Source: Veillonella sp. KGMB01456 (GTDB lineage Bacteria; Bacillota; Negativicutes; Veillonellales; Veillonellaceae). From it: a stretch of DNA of 64,000 bases. Position numbers and translations under genes: made by a program. Below, piece by piece: positions 56,084 through 63,997 of the stretch. Location of the stretch: positions 51,991 to 115,990 of the forward strand of contig NZ_JALKIG010000004.1 of NCBI RefSeq assembly GCF_023051165.1, given 5' to 3'. Position 1 is the first letter of the stretch; each line of letters begins with the position of its first letter. Under the pieces are notes generated by a model that saw only the letters and a program-made list of their open reading frames with translations, had not been told where the DNA came from and did not search any database.

Positions 56084-57210
56084 GACTTCACCGTCCCTTC
56101 TGCGTTGGTATTATTTGTCGCCCCAAGAGGCGCCGTTGCAGTCGCCGGCTCGCCCTCAACTGATTGCCCTTCGGCATCATTCGCAGCGGCTAAGCGATTA
56201 CAATAAGCATCACATTTCTCCAGTAATTCGCCCGACACCGTAGGACACGGCGTAATTTTAGCCTTAGCCAGCCAACAGCGTAAATTATTTTCCAATCGTG
56301 GCATTTCCCGGGCGCAAATTCGCATTGCTTTAGGACAACGGGGATGGAAAGAACACCCCATCGGCAAACTGTATAAATCCGGCGGCTGACCGCCGATAGC
56401 CTGCAATTTAGTCGTGGCCATAGTCGGCAGTGATTGTAAAAGGCCTTGTAAATACGGATGACGCGGATTTCCCAATAAAGCTTCCACTGTACCTTCTTCC
56501 ACAATCTGACCGGCATACATAACGGCCATACGGTCACACATTTGAGCAATGACCCGCAAATTATGGGAAATAATAATAAGCCCCATGTGTTCCGTTTTTA
56601 TTAACTCTTTTAGAAGCAATAAAATTTGTGCCTCCGTCGTCACATCGAGGGCCGTCGTCGGCTCATCGGCCAGTAATAGGCGCGGCTTGCCCGCTAAGGC
56701 CATGGCAATGACCACACGTTGCCGCATGCCGCCACTAAGTTCATGGGGATACTGTGCTAAACGGCGGTCCGGATCGGAAATGCCTACTTTTTGGAGTAAT
56801 GCTGCCGCTTCCGCCTTCACATCGCCCAAAGTTTCCCCGCTTCGTTTGGCCCGTAACTTAATAGATTCAATCAGCTGCGTGCCGACAGATAAAATAGGAT
56901 TCAGCGCCGTCATAGGATCTTGAAACACCATAGCTACAGAAGAGCCACGCAAATGGCGCCATGACGCTTCACCGAAATCTTTACAATCCGTATCGGCCAC
57001 TTGAAGCGCCTCGGCCTTCACCGTAGTAATATCTCGCGGCAATAAGCCCATTAAAGCCTGTACCGTAACAGACTTACCGCACCCCGATTCACCTACGATG
57101 CCCAGCACTTCCCCGGCCTCTAACTTAAGCGATACATCGCGTACAACCTCTACATCACCGGCAAAGGTATGAAAGGTTACGCGTAAATTTTCCATAGTAA
57201 CTAAACTCAT
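56080..57210 (-). CDS. oppD: Oligopeptide ABC transporter ATPase OppD
   Basis: First ATPase of the peptide importer; 376 residues. Walker A is GESGCGKSV (about 38-46), the signature LSGGMRQR, and Walker B LLLADEPTTALDV. The C-terminal transporter domain has the Cys-rich GCSFHPRCPKAMRIC, which in related OppD/DppD proteins can hold an iron-sulfur cluster. After it is a low-complexity tail of about 50 residues rich in Ala, Thr, Asn and Glu, longer than usual. It overlaps oppC and oppF by 4 bp each. Confidence 0.94.
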   Translation of the reverse strand: MSLVTMENLRVTFHTFAGDVEVVRDVSLKLEAGEVLGIVGESGCGKSVTVQALMGLLPRDITTVKAEALQVADTDCKDFGEASWRHLRGSSVAMVFQDPMTALNPILSVGTQLIESIKLRAKRSGETLGDVKAEAAALLQKVGISDPDRRLAQYPHELSGGMRQRVVIAMALAGKPRLLLADEPTTALDVTTEAQILLLLKELIKTEHMGLIIISHNLRVIAQMCDRMAVMYAGQIVEEGTVEALLGNPRHPYLQGLLQSLPTMATTKLQAIGGQPPDLYSLPMGCSFHPRCPKAMRICAREMPRLENNLRCWLAKAKITPCPTVSGELLEKCDAYCNRLAAANDAEGQSVEGEPATATAPLGATNNTNAEGTVKS

Positions 57211-58124
57211 CGTTTCACCTCTCCTTTCGGATCCAAGGCATTACGAAGGCCGTCCCCAAAGAATGTAAAGCCAAGCATGGTAATGGCAATGGCCAAGGCC
57301 GGCGCCACCAATTGGAACGGATAGGAACGAATGGAGTTAATCCCTTCCGCCGCAAGCACCCCCCAGCTCGCCATAGGGGCACTGACACCGAGACCGATAA
57401 AGCTTAAAAAGGCTTCCGTAAAAATGGCTTCCGGAATGGCCAAGGTCATAGTAATGATGATCGGTCCCACACAGTTCGGCAACATATGACGGAATAAAAT
57501 ACGCGACGCCGGCACGCCCATAGAACGCGCTGCGAGCACATATTCTTCATTCTTTAGCGTCACAATGCGGCTGCGCACAATACGCGCCATAGTGAGCCAA
57601 TACGCGATACCAAGGGCGATAAATATGGAGGTTAAACCCGGCGATAAGACCACCATGAGCAAAATTACATATAATAACAGCGGAATACCGTACAAAATAT
57701 CTACAAAACTCATCATGAGTCTGTCTACTTTGCCGCCGAAGAAGCCCGCTACGCCGCCGTAAATAACGCCGATAGCGAGGTTAATAGCGGCTGCCACAAA
57801 ACCGACAGCCAAGGAAATACGAGCGCCATACACAACGCGCACATATAAATCACGGCCCAGCGTATCGGTACCGAACCAATGCGCCGCTGACGGTGCCTGA
57901 TTGGCTTCCGCCAGATTCTGATCCGCATAGGTATACGGCGATAACCACGGCCCTACGATAGCCAGTAACAACATGCATATAATAATGAACAGCCCAAAGA
58001 GAGCCAATTTATTTTCTTTTAAGCGATGCCACGCATTGGGACGCGGACGATACACCACTTCGGCGGTCACATCGGCCGTCGTGCCATGAGCACGCAACGG
58101 CAAGAAATCGTCGGTCAGCTTCAT
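57207..58124 (-). CDS. oppC: Oligopeptide ABC transporter permease OppC
   Basis: Inner-membrane permease subunit of the peptide importer; 305 residues, six membrane segments, with the N-terminal region typical of OppC/DppC (RLKENKLALFGLFII) and the EAA loop EEYVLAARSMGVPASRILFRH. The extracytoplasmic part carries HWFGTDTLGRDLYVRVVYG, an OppC hallmark. ATGA overlaps at both ends show coupling with oppB and oppD. Confidence 0.94.
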   Translation of the reverse strand: MKLTDDFLPLRAHGTTADVTAEVVYRPRPNAWHRLKENKLALFGLFIIICMLLLAIVGPWLSPYTYADQNLAEANQAPSAAHWFGTDTLGRDLYVRVVYGARISLAVGFVAAAINLAIGVIYGGVAGFFGGKVDRLMMSFVDILYGIPLLLYVILLMVVLSPGLTSIFIALGIAYWLTMARIVRSRIVTLKNEEYVLAARSMGVPASRILFRHMLPNCVGPIIITMTLAIPEAIFTEAFLSFIGLGVSAPMASWGVLAAEGINSIRSYPFQLVAPALAIAITMLGFTFFGDGLRNALDPKGEVKR

Positions 58125-59056
58125 GACTCATCCTCCTCTTCCATAGTAACGCGCGGATCTACGAATGGATACAATAAATCCACCAACAGGTTAAAACCTA
58201 CTACGAGAGCACTGTAGAAAATGGTAACCCCTAAAATAACCGTATAGTCGCGATTATAGATGGATGTTACGAAATACTTCCCAAGCCCCGGAATGGCGAA
58301 AATTGTTTCTACGATAAAACTACCCGTAAGCAGCGCCGCCGCCAGCGGCCCCAAATAAGTCAAAACAGGTAAGATAGCATTTCCTATGGCATGTTTCATA
58401 ATAACATCCCAATTGGCTAAGCCTTTGGCCCGTGCCGTTTTAATGTACTCCTGCTGCATGACGTCGAGCATGGTGGAGCGGGTAAGTCGGGCAATAAACG
58501 CCATCGGCTGTGCCCCCAAGGTCAAAATCGGCAACACCATATAGGCCGGTCCCTTCCACAGCGCCACCGGAAAAATCGGCCACACAAAGCCCAACCAATA
58601 TACCAGAAGTGCCCCGATGATAAAGGTAGGCACGGAAATTCCCAAGGTAGATCCGAAGGTTATGATATAGTCCAGCCATGTGTTCGGCTTCAACGCACTG
58701 CCGATACCGGCCGCCACGCCGCCAATTACGGCAAACACCAAGGCGCCAAGGCCCAGCTGTGCCGACACGGGGAACGACTCGCCAATAATATCATTGACGG
58801 AACGGCCCAAGTACTTATAGGACGGTCCCAAATCAAACTGCACCACATGCTTCATATAATCTGTGTACTGAACCCAAACCGGATCATTCAAATGATAGGT
58901 TGCTTCAATGGTCGCCTTAATCTGAGGCGGCAATTTCTTTTCTTCCGTAAACGGTCCGCCCGGGATGGCATGCATGAGCATAAAGGTAATCGTAATTATG
59001 GCCCACATAACAACCACGGCTCCGATGAGACGTTTAAATAAATAGGTACCCACCAA
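58121..59056 (-). CDS. oppB: Oligopeptide ABC transporter permease OppB
   Basis: Membrane permease subunit, first gene of the operon; 311 residues with about six membrane segments, the N-terminal GPFTEEKKLPP loop after the first helix, and the EAA loop QEYIKTARAKGLANWDVIMKH. The start is TTG 59056 (AAGGAG 8 nt upstream), with GTG one codon later as an alternative; an ATG slightly upstream is out of frame. An upstream TATAAT and palindrome are the likely control region. Confidence 0.93.
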   Translation of the reverse strand: MVGTYLFKRLIGAVVVMWAIITITFMLMHAIPGGPFTEEKKLPPQIKATIEATYHLNDPVWVQYTDYMKHVVQFDLGPSYKYLGRSVNDIIGESFPVSAQLGLGALVFAVIGGVAAGIGSALKPNTWLDYIITFGSTLGISVPTFIIGALLVYWLGFVWPIFPVALWKGPAYMVLPILTLGAQPMAFIARLTRSTMLDVMQQEYIKTARAKGLANWDVIMKHAIGNAILPVLTYLGPLAAALLTGSFIVETIFAIPGLGKYFVTSIYNRDYTVILGVTIFYSALVVGFNLLVDLLYPFVDPRVTMEEEDES

Positions 59057-59092
59057 TCATCACACTCCTTAGTTGATAATTTTTATATATAT

Positions 59093-59109
59093 ATTATACA
59101 CGAGTCGTG
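59093..59109 (-). promoter_or_regulatory. Candidate opp operon promoter with overlapping palindrome
   Basis: The minus strand has a perfect -10 TATAAT (59093-59098) with the 11-bp palindrome CACGAGTCGTG (59099-59109) directly upstream, in the spacer. The -35 is weak (ATCGCA at 17 bp), so activation or repression through the palindrome is plausible. Confidence 0.4.
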
Positions 59110-59297
59110 GTCATTTGCGATGCAGTAATTCTCAATTTAGTACATGTGTTCTGTATACATCTTTCCATCTGTCCTATCAAAAATATAAATTCTGTATATT
59201 TACATATGACACATATTTTTTTAAAATGTTATTCATACAAACGAAATCAAACGTGCTTGCCCTTTGGTAAGCCTATTTTTAGAAAAGAGGTATGTTT

Positions 59298-60134
59298 ATG
59301 AATCCAGTTCCGGTAGTCCTTTCCATTCAAGATATGAGCTCCATTGGTCGTTGTTCCCTTACGGTAGCCATGCCGCTCCTCAGCGCCTTCGGCTCCCAAG
59401 CGGTACCGTTCCCAACGGCTTTACTGTGCAACCACTTGGAATACCCAAACTATGAAATGGTCGACTTCTCCGAACATCTTCGTCCGTTCATGGATTGCTG
59501 GGAAAAAAACGGCATCACCTTTGATGCCATTCAGAGCGGTTTCCTCGCTTCCCCGGAACAAATCCACATCGTAATCGAAGCGATTGAACGCTTTGGCCAA
59601 GATAAACCAATCATCGTCGATCCGGCCATGGCGGATGACGGCAAATTATACTCCGTTTATAACGACACGATGGTACAGGAAATGCGCAAACTCATTGCTC
59701 ATGCGGATATTATTAAACCAAATTACACGGAAGCAAGCTTCCTCTTGGGTCATAAATATGAACCGGAAACAGTGGATGAAGCTAAAATTCGTCAGCTTTG
59801 TAAAGAACTTCACGAATTAGGTCCCCGTCATGTCATCATGTCCGGTGTACCTCATCAGACAGAAGCCATCGTAGCTGTTTACGACGGCGAAACCGATGAA
59901 TTACAATTGGTAAGCACCAGCCTTGTACCGGTAAAAGCTCACGGCACGGGCGACATTTTCACCGCTGTCTTAACCGGCGCTTTGATGCAGGGCTACGACA
60001 CCTTAAAGAGTGCCGAAATCGCCGCCAACTTTACCACCGATGCCGTAAAATATACGCACGAAACCATCGGCTCCATGCGTGACGGCTTGTTGTTTGAACG
60101 CCTCTTGGGACGTTTGACCGCGTTAATTAAATAA
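59298..60134 (+). CDS. Pyridoxal/pyridoxamine kinase-like protein (PfkB/ThiD-like ribokinase fold)
   Basis: Ribokinase-superfamily kinase most like the pyridoxal kinase PdxY/PdxK group. The 278 residues begin VPVVLSIQDMSSIGRCSL, contain KPIIVDPAMADDGKLYS and a GTGD nucleotide-binding site (AHGTGDIFTAVLTGALMQG near 215-233). It would phosphorylate pyridoxal, pyridoxamine or pyridoxine to the coenzyme. ATG 59298 is preferred over ATG 59292 because AGAGG then sits 7 nt away. It lies 55 bp before an ECF S-component gene. A ThiD-type substrate is the main alternative. Confidence 0.87.
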   Translation: MNPVPVVLSIQDMSSIGRCSLTVAMPLLSAFGSQAVPFPTALLCNHLEYPNYEMVDFSEHLRPFMDCWEKNGITFDAIQSGFLASPEQIHIVIEAIERFGQDKPIIVDPAMADDGKLYSVYNDTMVQEMRKLIAHADIIKPNYTEASFLLGHKYEPETVDEAKIRQLCKELHELGPRHVIMSGVPHQTEAIVAVYDGETDELQLVSTSLVPVKAHGTGDIFTAVLTGALMQGYDTLKSAEIAANFTTDAVKYTHETIGSMRDGLLFERLLGRLTALIK

Positions 60135-60151
60135 ATTTGAAATAAAAAATA

Positions 60152-60177
60152 GACAGTCACTAAAGGGACTGTCTTGG
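60152..60177 (+). promoter_or_regulatory. Hairpin before the ECF S-component ribosome site
   Basis: AGACAGTC-8 nt-GACTGTCT is a perfect 8-bp inverted repeat ending just before GGGAGG. No T-run follows on the plus strand. It may tune translation of the downstream gene or stabilise the kinase mRNA. Confidence 0.45.
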
Positions 60178-60189
60178 GAGGTCTTTGTT

Positions 60190-60699
60190 GTGAATTTAAC
60201 AGTTCGAGATATTATTTATATCGGTATGCTATCCGCCATCTGTGCCTTAGCTACCACGTTTCTTATTCCATTACCCGGTGGCGGCATGGTTCACCTCGGT
60301 TCCGCTGCGCTGTTTACTATTTCAGCCCTCTTTGGCGGACTCTACGGCGGACTTGCCGGTGCCATCGGCTCAGGTCTATTCGACTTAGTCATGGGCCATT
60401 CAGCGTATACCCTGTTCTCCATCGTAATCAAGGGTATTTCCGGCCTCGTTGTAGGCTACATGATTGTCGGTTTTCGTCCTAATCCGTTAAAAGCTCGGGA
60501 AGCAACCTTTGCCCGTCTTTTGAGCGCCATGCTGGTCGGTGCCGTTTGGACAGCCCTTGGCTATTTGGTAGCTTGGGCATACGTATTGGACAGCTTTATG
60601 GTAGCCGTAGGTAATTTACCGGCTTCCTTCTTAACCAGCGGTATCGGTATCGTAGTGGCCCTCTTCCTTGTAAAAGGCCTTCGTAACATAATTCGCTAG
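60190..60699 (+). CDS. ECF transporter S component (vitamin uptake)
   Basis: Substrate-binding membrane subunit of an energy-coupling-factor transporter; 169 residues with about five or six hydrophobic segments (GLYGGLAGAIGSGLFDLVMG and IKGISGLVVGYMIVG). The starting GTG is fixed by GGGAGG 8 nt upstream. The T and A subunits are not here and probably are shared. Adjacency to a pyridoxal-kinase-like gene suggests a vitamin B6 vitamer as substrate (as PdxU-type S components), or thiamin/HMP. This is inference from context. Confidence 0.87.
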   Translation: MNLTVRDIIYIGMLSAICALATTFLIPLPGGGMVHLGSAALFTISALFGGLYGGLAGAIGSGLFDLVMGHSAYTLFSIVIKGISGLVVGYMIVGFRPNPLKAREATFARLLSAMLVGAVWTALGYLVAWAYVLDSFMVAVGNLPASFLTSGIGIVVALFLVKGLRNIIR

Positions 60700-61037
60700 T
60701 ATGGCATACATCATTCTTATAAAAAATTAATGTTAAATTATTAACACGATGTCCTCAGAGGTAATGTCCTACACACCATTACCTCTTGGATATACATCTC
60801 ATTAATCCTTTCTCTCTAAAAGGCGCAGCAGTTTCTCCCTGTTGCGTCTTTTTATGTATCCCCTTTTAACTTAATTTTAATCGTTTCCCCTTACTATTTA
60901 CGGTGAAGAACTTTTCCCATTCTTTACATATTTTTTAACTTATTATTATGCAATTTGTTAAAAAAACGCCCTATATGGCGTCAAATATTTAAATATGATA
61001 TAATAATGAAGTTCTATTACTAGTAAAGGAAGATTTT
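60700..61037. other. 338-bp intergenic region after the ECF S component
   Basis: No gene seen. It contains a perfect 10-bp stem hairpin at 60757-60786 (AGAGGTAATG ... CATTACCTCT) without a T-run, a terminator at 60822-60854, and an AT-rich stretch before the DUF805 gene. The promoter of that gene probably lies in the last 100 bp, but I found no convincing hexamers. Confidence 0.5.
60822..60854 (+). terminator. Terminator of the kinase-ECF unit
   Basis: GGCGCAGCAG-7 nt-CTGTTGCGTC forms a 10-bp stem with two G-T pairs, followed by TTTTTAT on the plus strand. Confidence 0.82.
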
Positions 61038-61595
61038 ATGGATATTCTATTTAACATAGGCCAGGCGTTTGTAATGGGGCTTATCGCCTTTACCATTACC
61101 CGTTGGGGTTATGTCAAGCAAATAAAAATATTATATCTGCAAGGGCGCTTGAACCGATTACAATTCTTAATCGGCCTCATCGGCATGACCATCGTAGTCG
61201 GACTGTTCAACACCATGATTGCCACAATGATGGATAGTGTAGTTATCCTCATTGCCTATTGGGGTGTCCGTATATTAAGTTTTTTGGGCCACTCGGTCCT
61301 CTTGTCCTTCTATTTCGTACTCTATGCAAGGCGCTTCCAAGACTTTTCATTCCACGGCGTTATAGGTATTTTATGGTGTATATTCATCGCTTTTACCTAC
61401 CCGTACTTGCCGATTAAATCTACCAGTGCCGCCTTCGCAGTACTCATTTGGATTGTAAACTTAATCCTACTCGTCATCCCCGGTTCGTCAAAACCGAACA
61501 AATACGGCTTACCGGCTATCTGGCCGCAGAAACGAGTAGCCCGCCCGCAACGAACGAGAGTGGCAAGTCCACTGAATCACGAGCAGCAACGATAA
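61038..61595 (+). CDS. DUF805-like membrane protein
   Basis: Membrane protein of 185 residues with four or five hydrophobic segments. It shows the DUF805 pattern: an N-terminal GRLNRLQFLIGLIG segment, VLYARRFQDFSFHGVIG in place of the usual RRLHDTGRSGW, and the closing IPGSSKPNKYG. The C-terminal 25 residues are basic and soluble. The function of DUF805 proteins is not established. AAAGGAAG precedes the ATG. Confidence 0.72.
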   Translation: MDILFNIGQAFVMGLIAFTITRWGYVKQIKILYLQGRLNRLQFLIGLIGMTIVVGLFNTMIATMMDSVVILIAYWGVRILSFLGHSVLLSFYFVLYARRFQDFSFHGVIGILWCIFIAFTYPYLPIKSTSAAFAVLIWIVNLILLVIPGSSKPNKYGLPAIWPQKRVARPQRTRVASPLNHEQQR

Positions 61596-61619
61596 ACATC
61601 AAACCCTATAATTTACTTT

Positions 61620-61670
61620 AGACACTAAAGAGTATTCTATTTACAGGTACTTTTAGTGTCTATTTTTTAT
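61620..61670 (+). terminator. Terminator of the DUF805 gene
   Basis: AGACACTAAA-(AGTA-loop-TACT)-TTTAGTGTCT followed by ATTTTTTATA on the plus strand: a 10-bp outer stem plus inner pairs, 25 bp after the stop codon. Confidence 0.88.
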
Positions 61671-61704
61671 ATAGTAATCTCACTCTGCGAAATCAATTTG
61701 TAAA

Positions 61705-61751
61705 TATATAAAAGAACACGCTACAGTGCCTATTCGCTGCAACGTGTTCTT
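61705..61751 (-). terminator. Terminator of the YvrJ-like gene
   Basis: The minus strand shows AAGAACACG ... CGTGTTCTT with an inner stem of CTGTAG-like pairs (TTGCAG/CTGTAG), followed by TTATATATT. It begins 22 bp after the stop codon of the small gene and confirms it is transcribed leftwards. Confidence 0.75.
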
Positions 61752-61772
61752 CTTACTTCTGTACGTATTTTT

Positions 61773-61922
61773 TTATTTATGGTCATAGGTTTTTAAGGTA
61801 AAAACCAATTCATTAATCGACGCACTCAGTGAATCCATTTTGTGTTCCAGACGTATCAATAAATACGCCGCAACCACCATGGGGAATCCGTAATTAGCCG
61901 TCGCTGTTAGAATTTCTTCCAT
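61773..61922 (-). CDS. YvrJ-like small membrane protein (49 residues)
   Basis: Short gene translated by hand: MEEILTATANYGFPMVVAAY then LLIRLEHKMDSLSASINELV, ending LKTYDHK. One transmembrane helix (about 10-24) is followed by a short coiled-coil-like stretch. This matches the small YvrJ family of Firmicutes in pattern (MEEIL..NYGFP..V..YLL.RLE.K...L). A perfect AAGGAGGT lies 6 nt before ATG 61922 and a terminator follows. Function unknown. Too short to be caught by usual length cut-offs. Confidence 0.85.
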   Translation of the reverse strand: MEEILTATANYGFPMVVAAYLLIRLEHKMDSLSASINELVFTLKTYDHK

Positions 61923-62015
61923 AAAAACACCTCCTTATTGAAATACATTCAATTTAAAATATATCGACAAGGAGGTTCCAAATATTTTTATAATATTTCT
62001 TTATTTACATAAATA

Positions 62016-62402
62016 TTAAGCTGAATGTTGAATGAGCCACTCTTTTAGCATGTCTACTGATACAGAATTATCAGCAACACCAATAATTAATGCCTCAGCT
62101 TCATCATCGGTATAAGTTAAATTAATTTCTTCTAACGCTAGATATATTTGCATAGAGTGAAATGCTATTCGCTTATTTCCATCAGTAAAAGCATGGTTTT
62201 TAGCTAAACCATAACAAAGTTGTGCTGCTTTATCATAAGTTGTAGGATATAAGTCTTCTCCACCAAATGTTTGAAACGGGGTATTAACCGCCGATTCCAA
62301 TAAGTTTAAATAATGGATTCCCGATTTCATAACGGAAGATGCTTCTAAATCCTTATGAAACTGTATAATATCATCGATTAATAAATGTATAATCTTATTC
62401 AT
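62016..62402 (-). CDS. Doc-family toxin (Fic fold) of a type II toxin-antitoxin pair
   Basis: Death-on-curing family protein of 128 residues. The Fic signature is intact: HAFTDGNKRIA at residues 70-80, and the N-terminal YPTTYDKAAQLCYGLAKNH is typical. In phage P1, Doc phosphorylates elongation factor Tu to stop translation; Fic relatives AMPylate targets. ATG 62402 overlaps the stop of the small gene upstream (ATGA), the usual toxin-antitoxin order. The pair is AT-rich relative to neighbours, consistent with transfer. Confidence 0.9.
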   Translation of the reverse strand: MNKIIHLLIDDIIQFHKDLEASSVMKSGIHYLNLLESAVNTPFQTFGGEDLYPTTYDKAAQLCYGLAKNHAFTDGNKRIAFHSMQIYLALEEINLTYTDDEAEALIIGVADNSVSVDMLKEWLIQHSA

Positions 62403-62548
62403 CTATTTTCCAATCTTTTATACAAATTTTGGTTTCGTTTAAGAATTTCTGCCGATAAAGCTTTCATTCTTTTAGCCAAATCTTCAGATGTTTTTGATGT
62501 AATAATAATTTTATCTTGATTTTCCTCTTGAATATTTCTTTTCGACAT
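62399..62548 (-). CDS. Putative antitoxin partner of Doc (49 residues)
   Basis: Small gene read by hand from ATG 62548: MSKRNIQEENQDKIIITSKT then SEDLAKRMKALSAEILKRNQ, ending LYKRLENR. Highly charged, helical, no similarity to Phd that I can see. The TGA stop overlaps the doc ATG by 4 bp, so the two are translationally coupled. The weak ribosome site (AGGGTG) fits a small regulated pair. Function as antitoxin is inferred from position. Confidence 0.75.
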   Translation of the reverse strand: MSKRNIQEENQDKIIITSKTSEDLAKRMKALSAEILKRNQNLYKRLENR

Positions 62549-62614
62549 ATAGAGCACCCTTTCTTTATATTTTTTAGTAAATCTTCTTATTTCAATATAT
62601 CACAATTCGACGGC

Positions 62615-63805
62615 CTAGTGAATCAACAAAATCCATTCCAACAAGGTACATACGATATAGGCAATAATAAACTTAATTTTCTGTTTACGGTCGCGGTCTT
62701 CATCAGCGATTTTAAGACGCTGTGCCAAAAAGCGTTTATCACGAATCTGCAAGAGTAAGTCGCGAATATTCGCCTGACTTTCCGCATCGGTTTCCTTCCC
62801 GTTCCCCTTGAGCGCTACCTGTTGAATCTGAATACGGCGCTGCAATTTACGCATTTGAATCTTAATATTATTATGGACAAAGACACTTTGCCATTTTTTA
62901 CGGGAATCAAAATACATGTAAATATAGCGCGGAATGTTCATGACGATAAAACTGATACACAAAATCCCCAAAGAAATAAGGAAATATGTGGAAAAGGAGA
63001 ATTCAATCGTCTCCGCCGGCAAATAGTGGTGAAGGATGATAAAACTGATCCACACACCAATCGGCAATAACAACGCTGCTGCCAAGTCAATGGAACGAAC
63101 CCAGCTGGTTTTCACGGGCACTTCCGGAATATTATAGGTCTCCACCTCATCGCGGAAGGCATAGTATTCCAAACGAAGTACAGACTGTTCCGAACGGGCA
63201 TTAATTAAGATAACCGGTCCTTTAGCATTCGTACAGCGATTCGGCCAAGAAATTAAACGGCGAATCGGACTGTCCGGGGACAAATCAAAACGGATGATGC
63301 CTTTTTTTTCAAAACGCACCGTCGACCCGTCACCGATAATTTCAAAGGGGTTAAAGAAGGTGCCCAACAGGCTGAGGCTCCAATTGCCCAATAAATGAAC
63401 AATCGTATTCATAATAAAGCCGCCCATATCGACGTCGGACATATTCAATTTTATGGAAAAACTCGAAGCATAGTCGTCAAACCAAAAATCTTCGATGGTA
63501 AATTCTATATTAATAACGGTCCCGAGGGTTGTAATAATCCCCATGTAGACCTTATTGTTATTTTCAAACTCAAAGGTAACAGAATAAAATAACCAGTGAT
63601 TTCGCAATTGAGCTTTCAAAATGCGGTTAATCGCATCTTCCTCAACACTGATAATACGATGATCGTATAAATCGGTTTCGCTCGCCTCGCAAGGTTCGGC
63701 CTCAATTTGTTGCTCAGGCGTGACCGGTTTCTCTGCGATTTTCTTGCGTGTTCCTTTTGTCATCGATTCTGCCAATTCCAATAATCGCGTGACTAGACTG
63801 TTCAT
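62615..63805 (-). CDS. Unknown membrane protein with three predicted helices
   Basis: No family recognised; 396 residues. The N-terminal region (about 1-230) is mostly soluble with beta-strand character (YSVTFEFENNNKVYMGIITT). Transmembrane helices are predicted at about 242-262, 270-292 and 378-395, with a long basic coiled stretch between them (about 305-375; RKLQRRIQIQQVALKGNG and DLLLQIRDKRFLAQRLK). ATG 63805 has AGGAGG upstream. It is a single gene with no close partners; the Doc pair follows. Confidence 0.65.
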   Translation of the reverse strand: MNSLVTRLLELAESMTKGTRKKIAEKPVTPEQQIEAEPCEASETDLYDHRIISVEEDAINRILKAQLRNHWLFYSVTFEFENNNKVYMGIITTLGTVINIEFTIEDFWFDDYASSFSIKLNMSDVDMGGFIMNTIVHLLGNWSLSLLGTFFNPFEIIGDGSTVRFEKKGIIRFDLSPDSPIRRLISWPNRCTNAKGPVILINARSEQSVLRLEYYAFRDEVETYNIPEVPVKTSWVRSIDLAAALLLPIGVWISFIILHHYLPAETIEFSFSTYFLISLGILCISFIVMNIPRYIYMYFDSRKKWQSVFVHNNIKIQMRKLQRRIQIQQVALKGNGKETDAESQANIRDLLLQIRDKRFLAQRLKIADEDRDRKQKIKFIIAYIVCTLLEWILLIH

Positions 63806-63953
63806 AACGCCTCCTATGGATTTAGCATGTTTTCAGTCCATATTATAACATAACGCACCCGATTTTAAAACTACATAGCATATCGACAGTTTTCAAAAAA
63901 GCCGATTCTATCGCCATTGAGTGCATTTAACTTGATTATTCATTCTAAATCAT

Positions 63954-63997
63954 AACCACCCGTAGAACGGGTGGTTTGCTCTGACCCTATAAGGGTC
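63954..63997. mobile_element. Paired hairpins resembling an IS200/IS605-family end
   Basis: AACCACCCG-5 nt-CGGGTGGTT (63954-63976) is followed by GACCC-5 nt-GGGTC (63983-63997) at the window edge. Imperfect palindromes of this CCACCCG type are common at ends of IS200/IS605 elements and near tnpB guide RNAs. No transposase is visible inside the window, so the element, if present, lies to the right. Confidence 0.4.
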
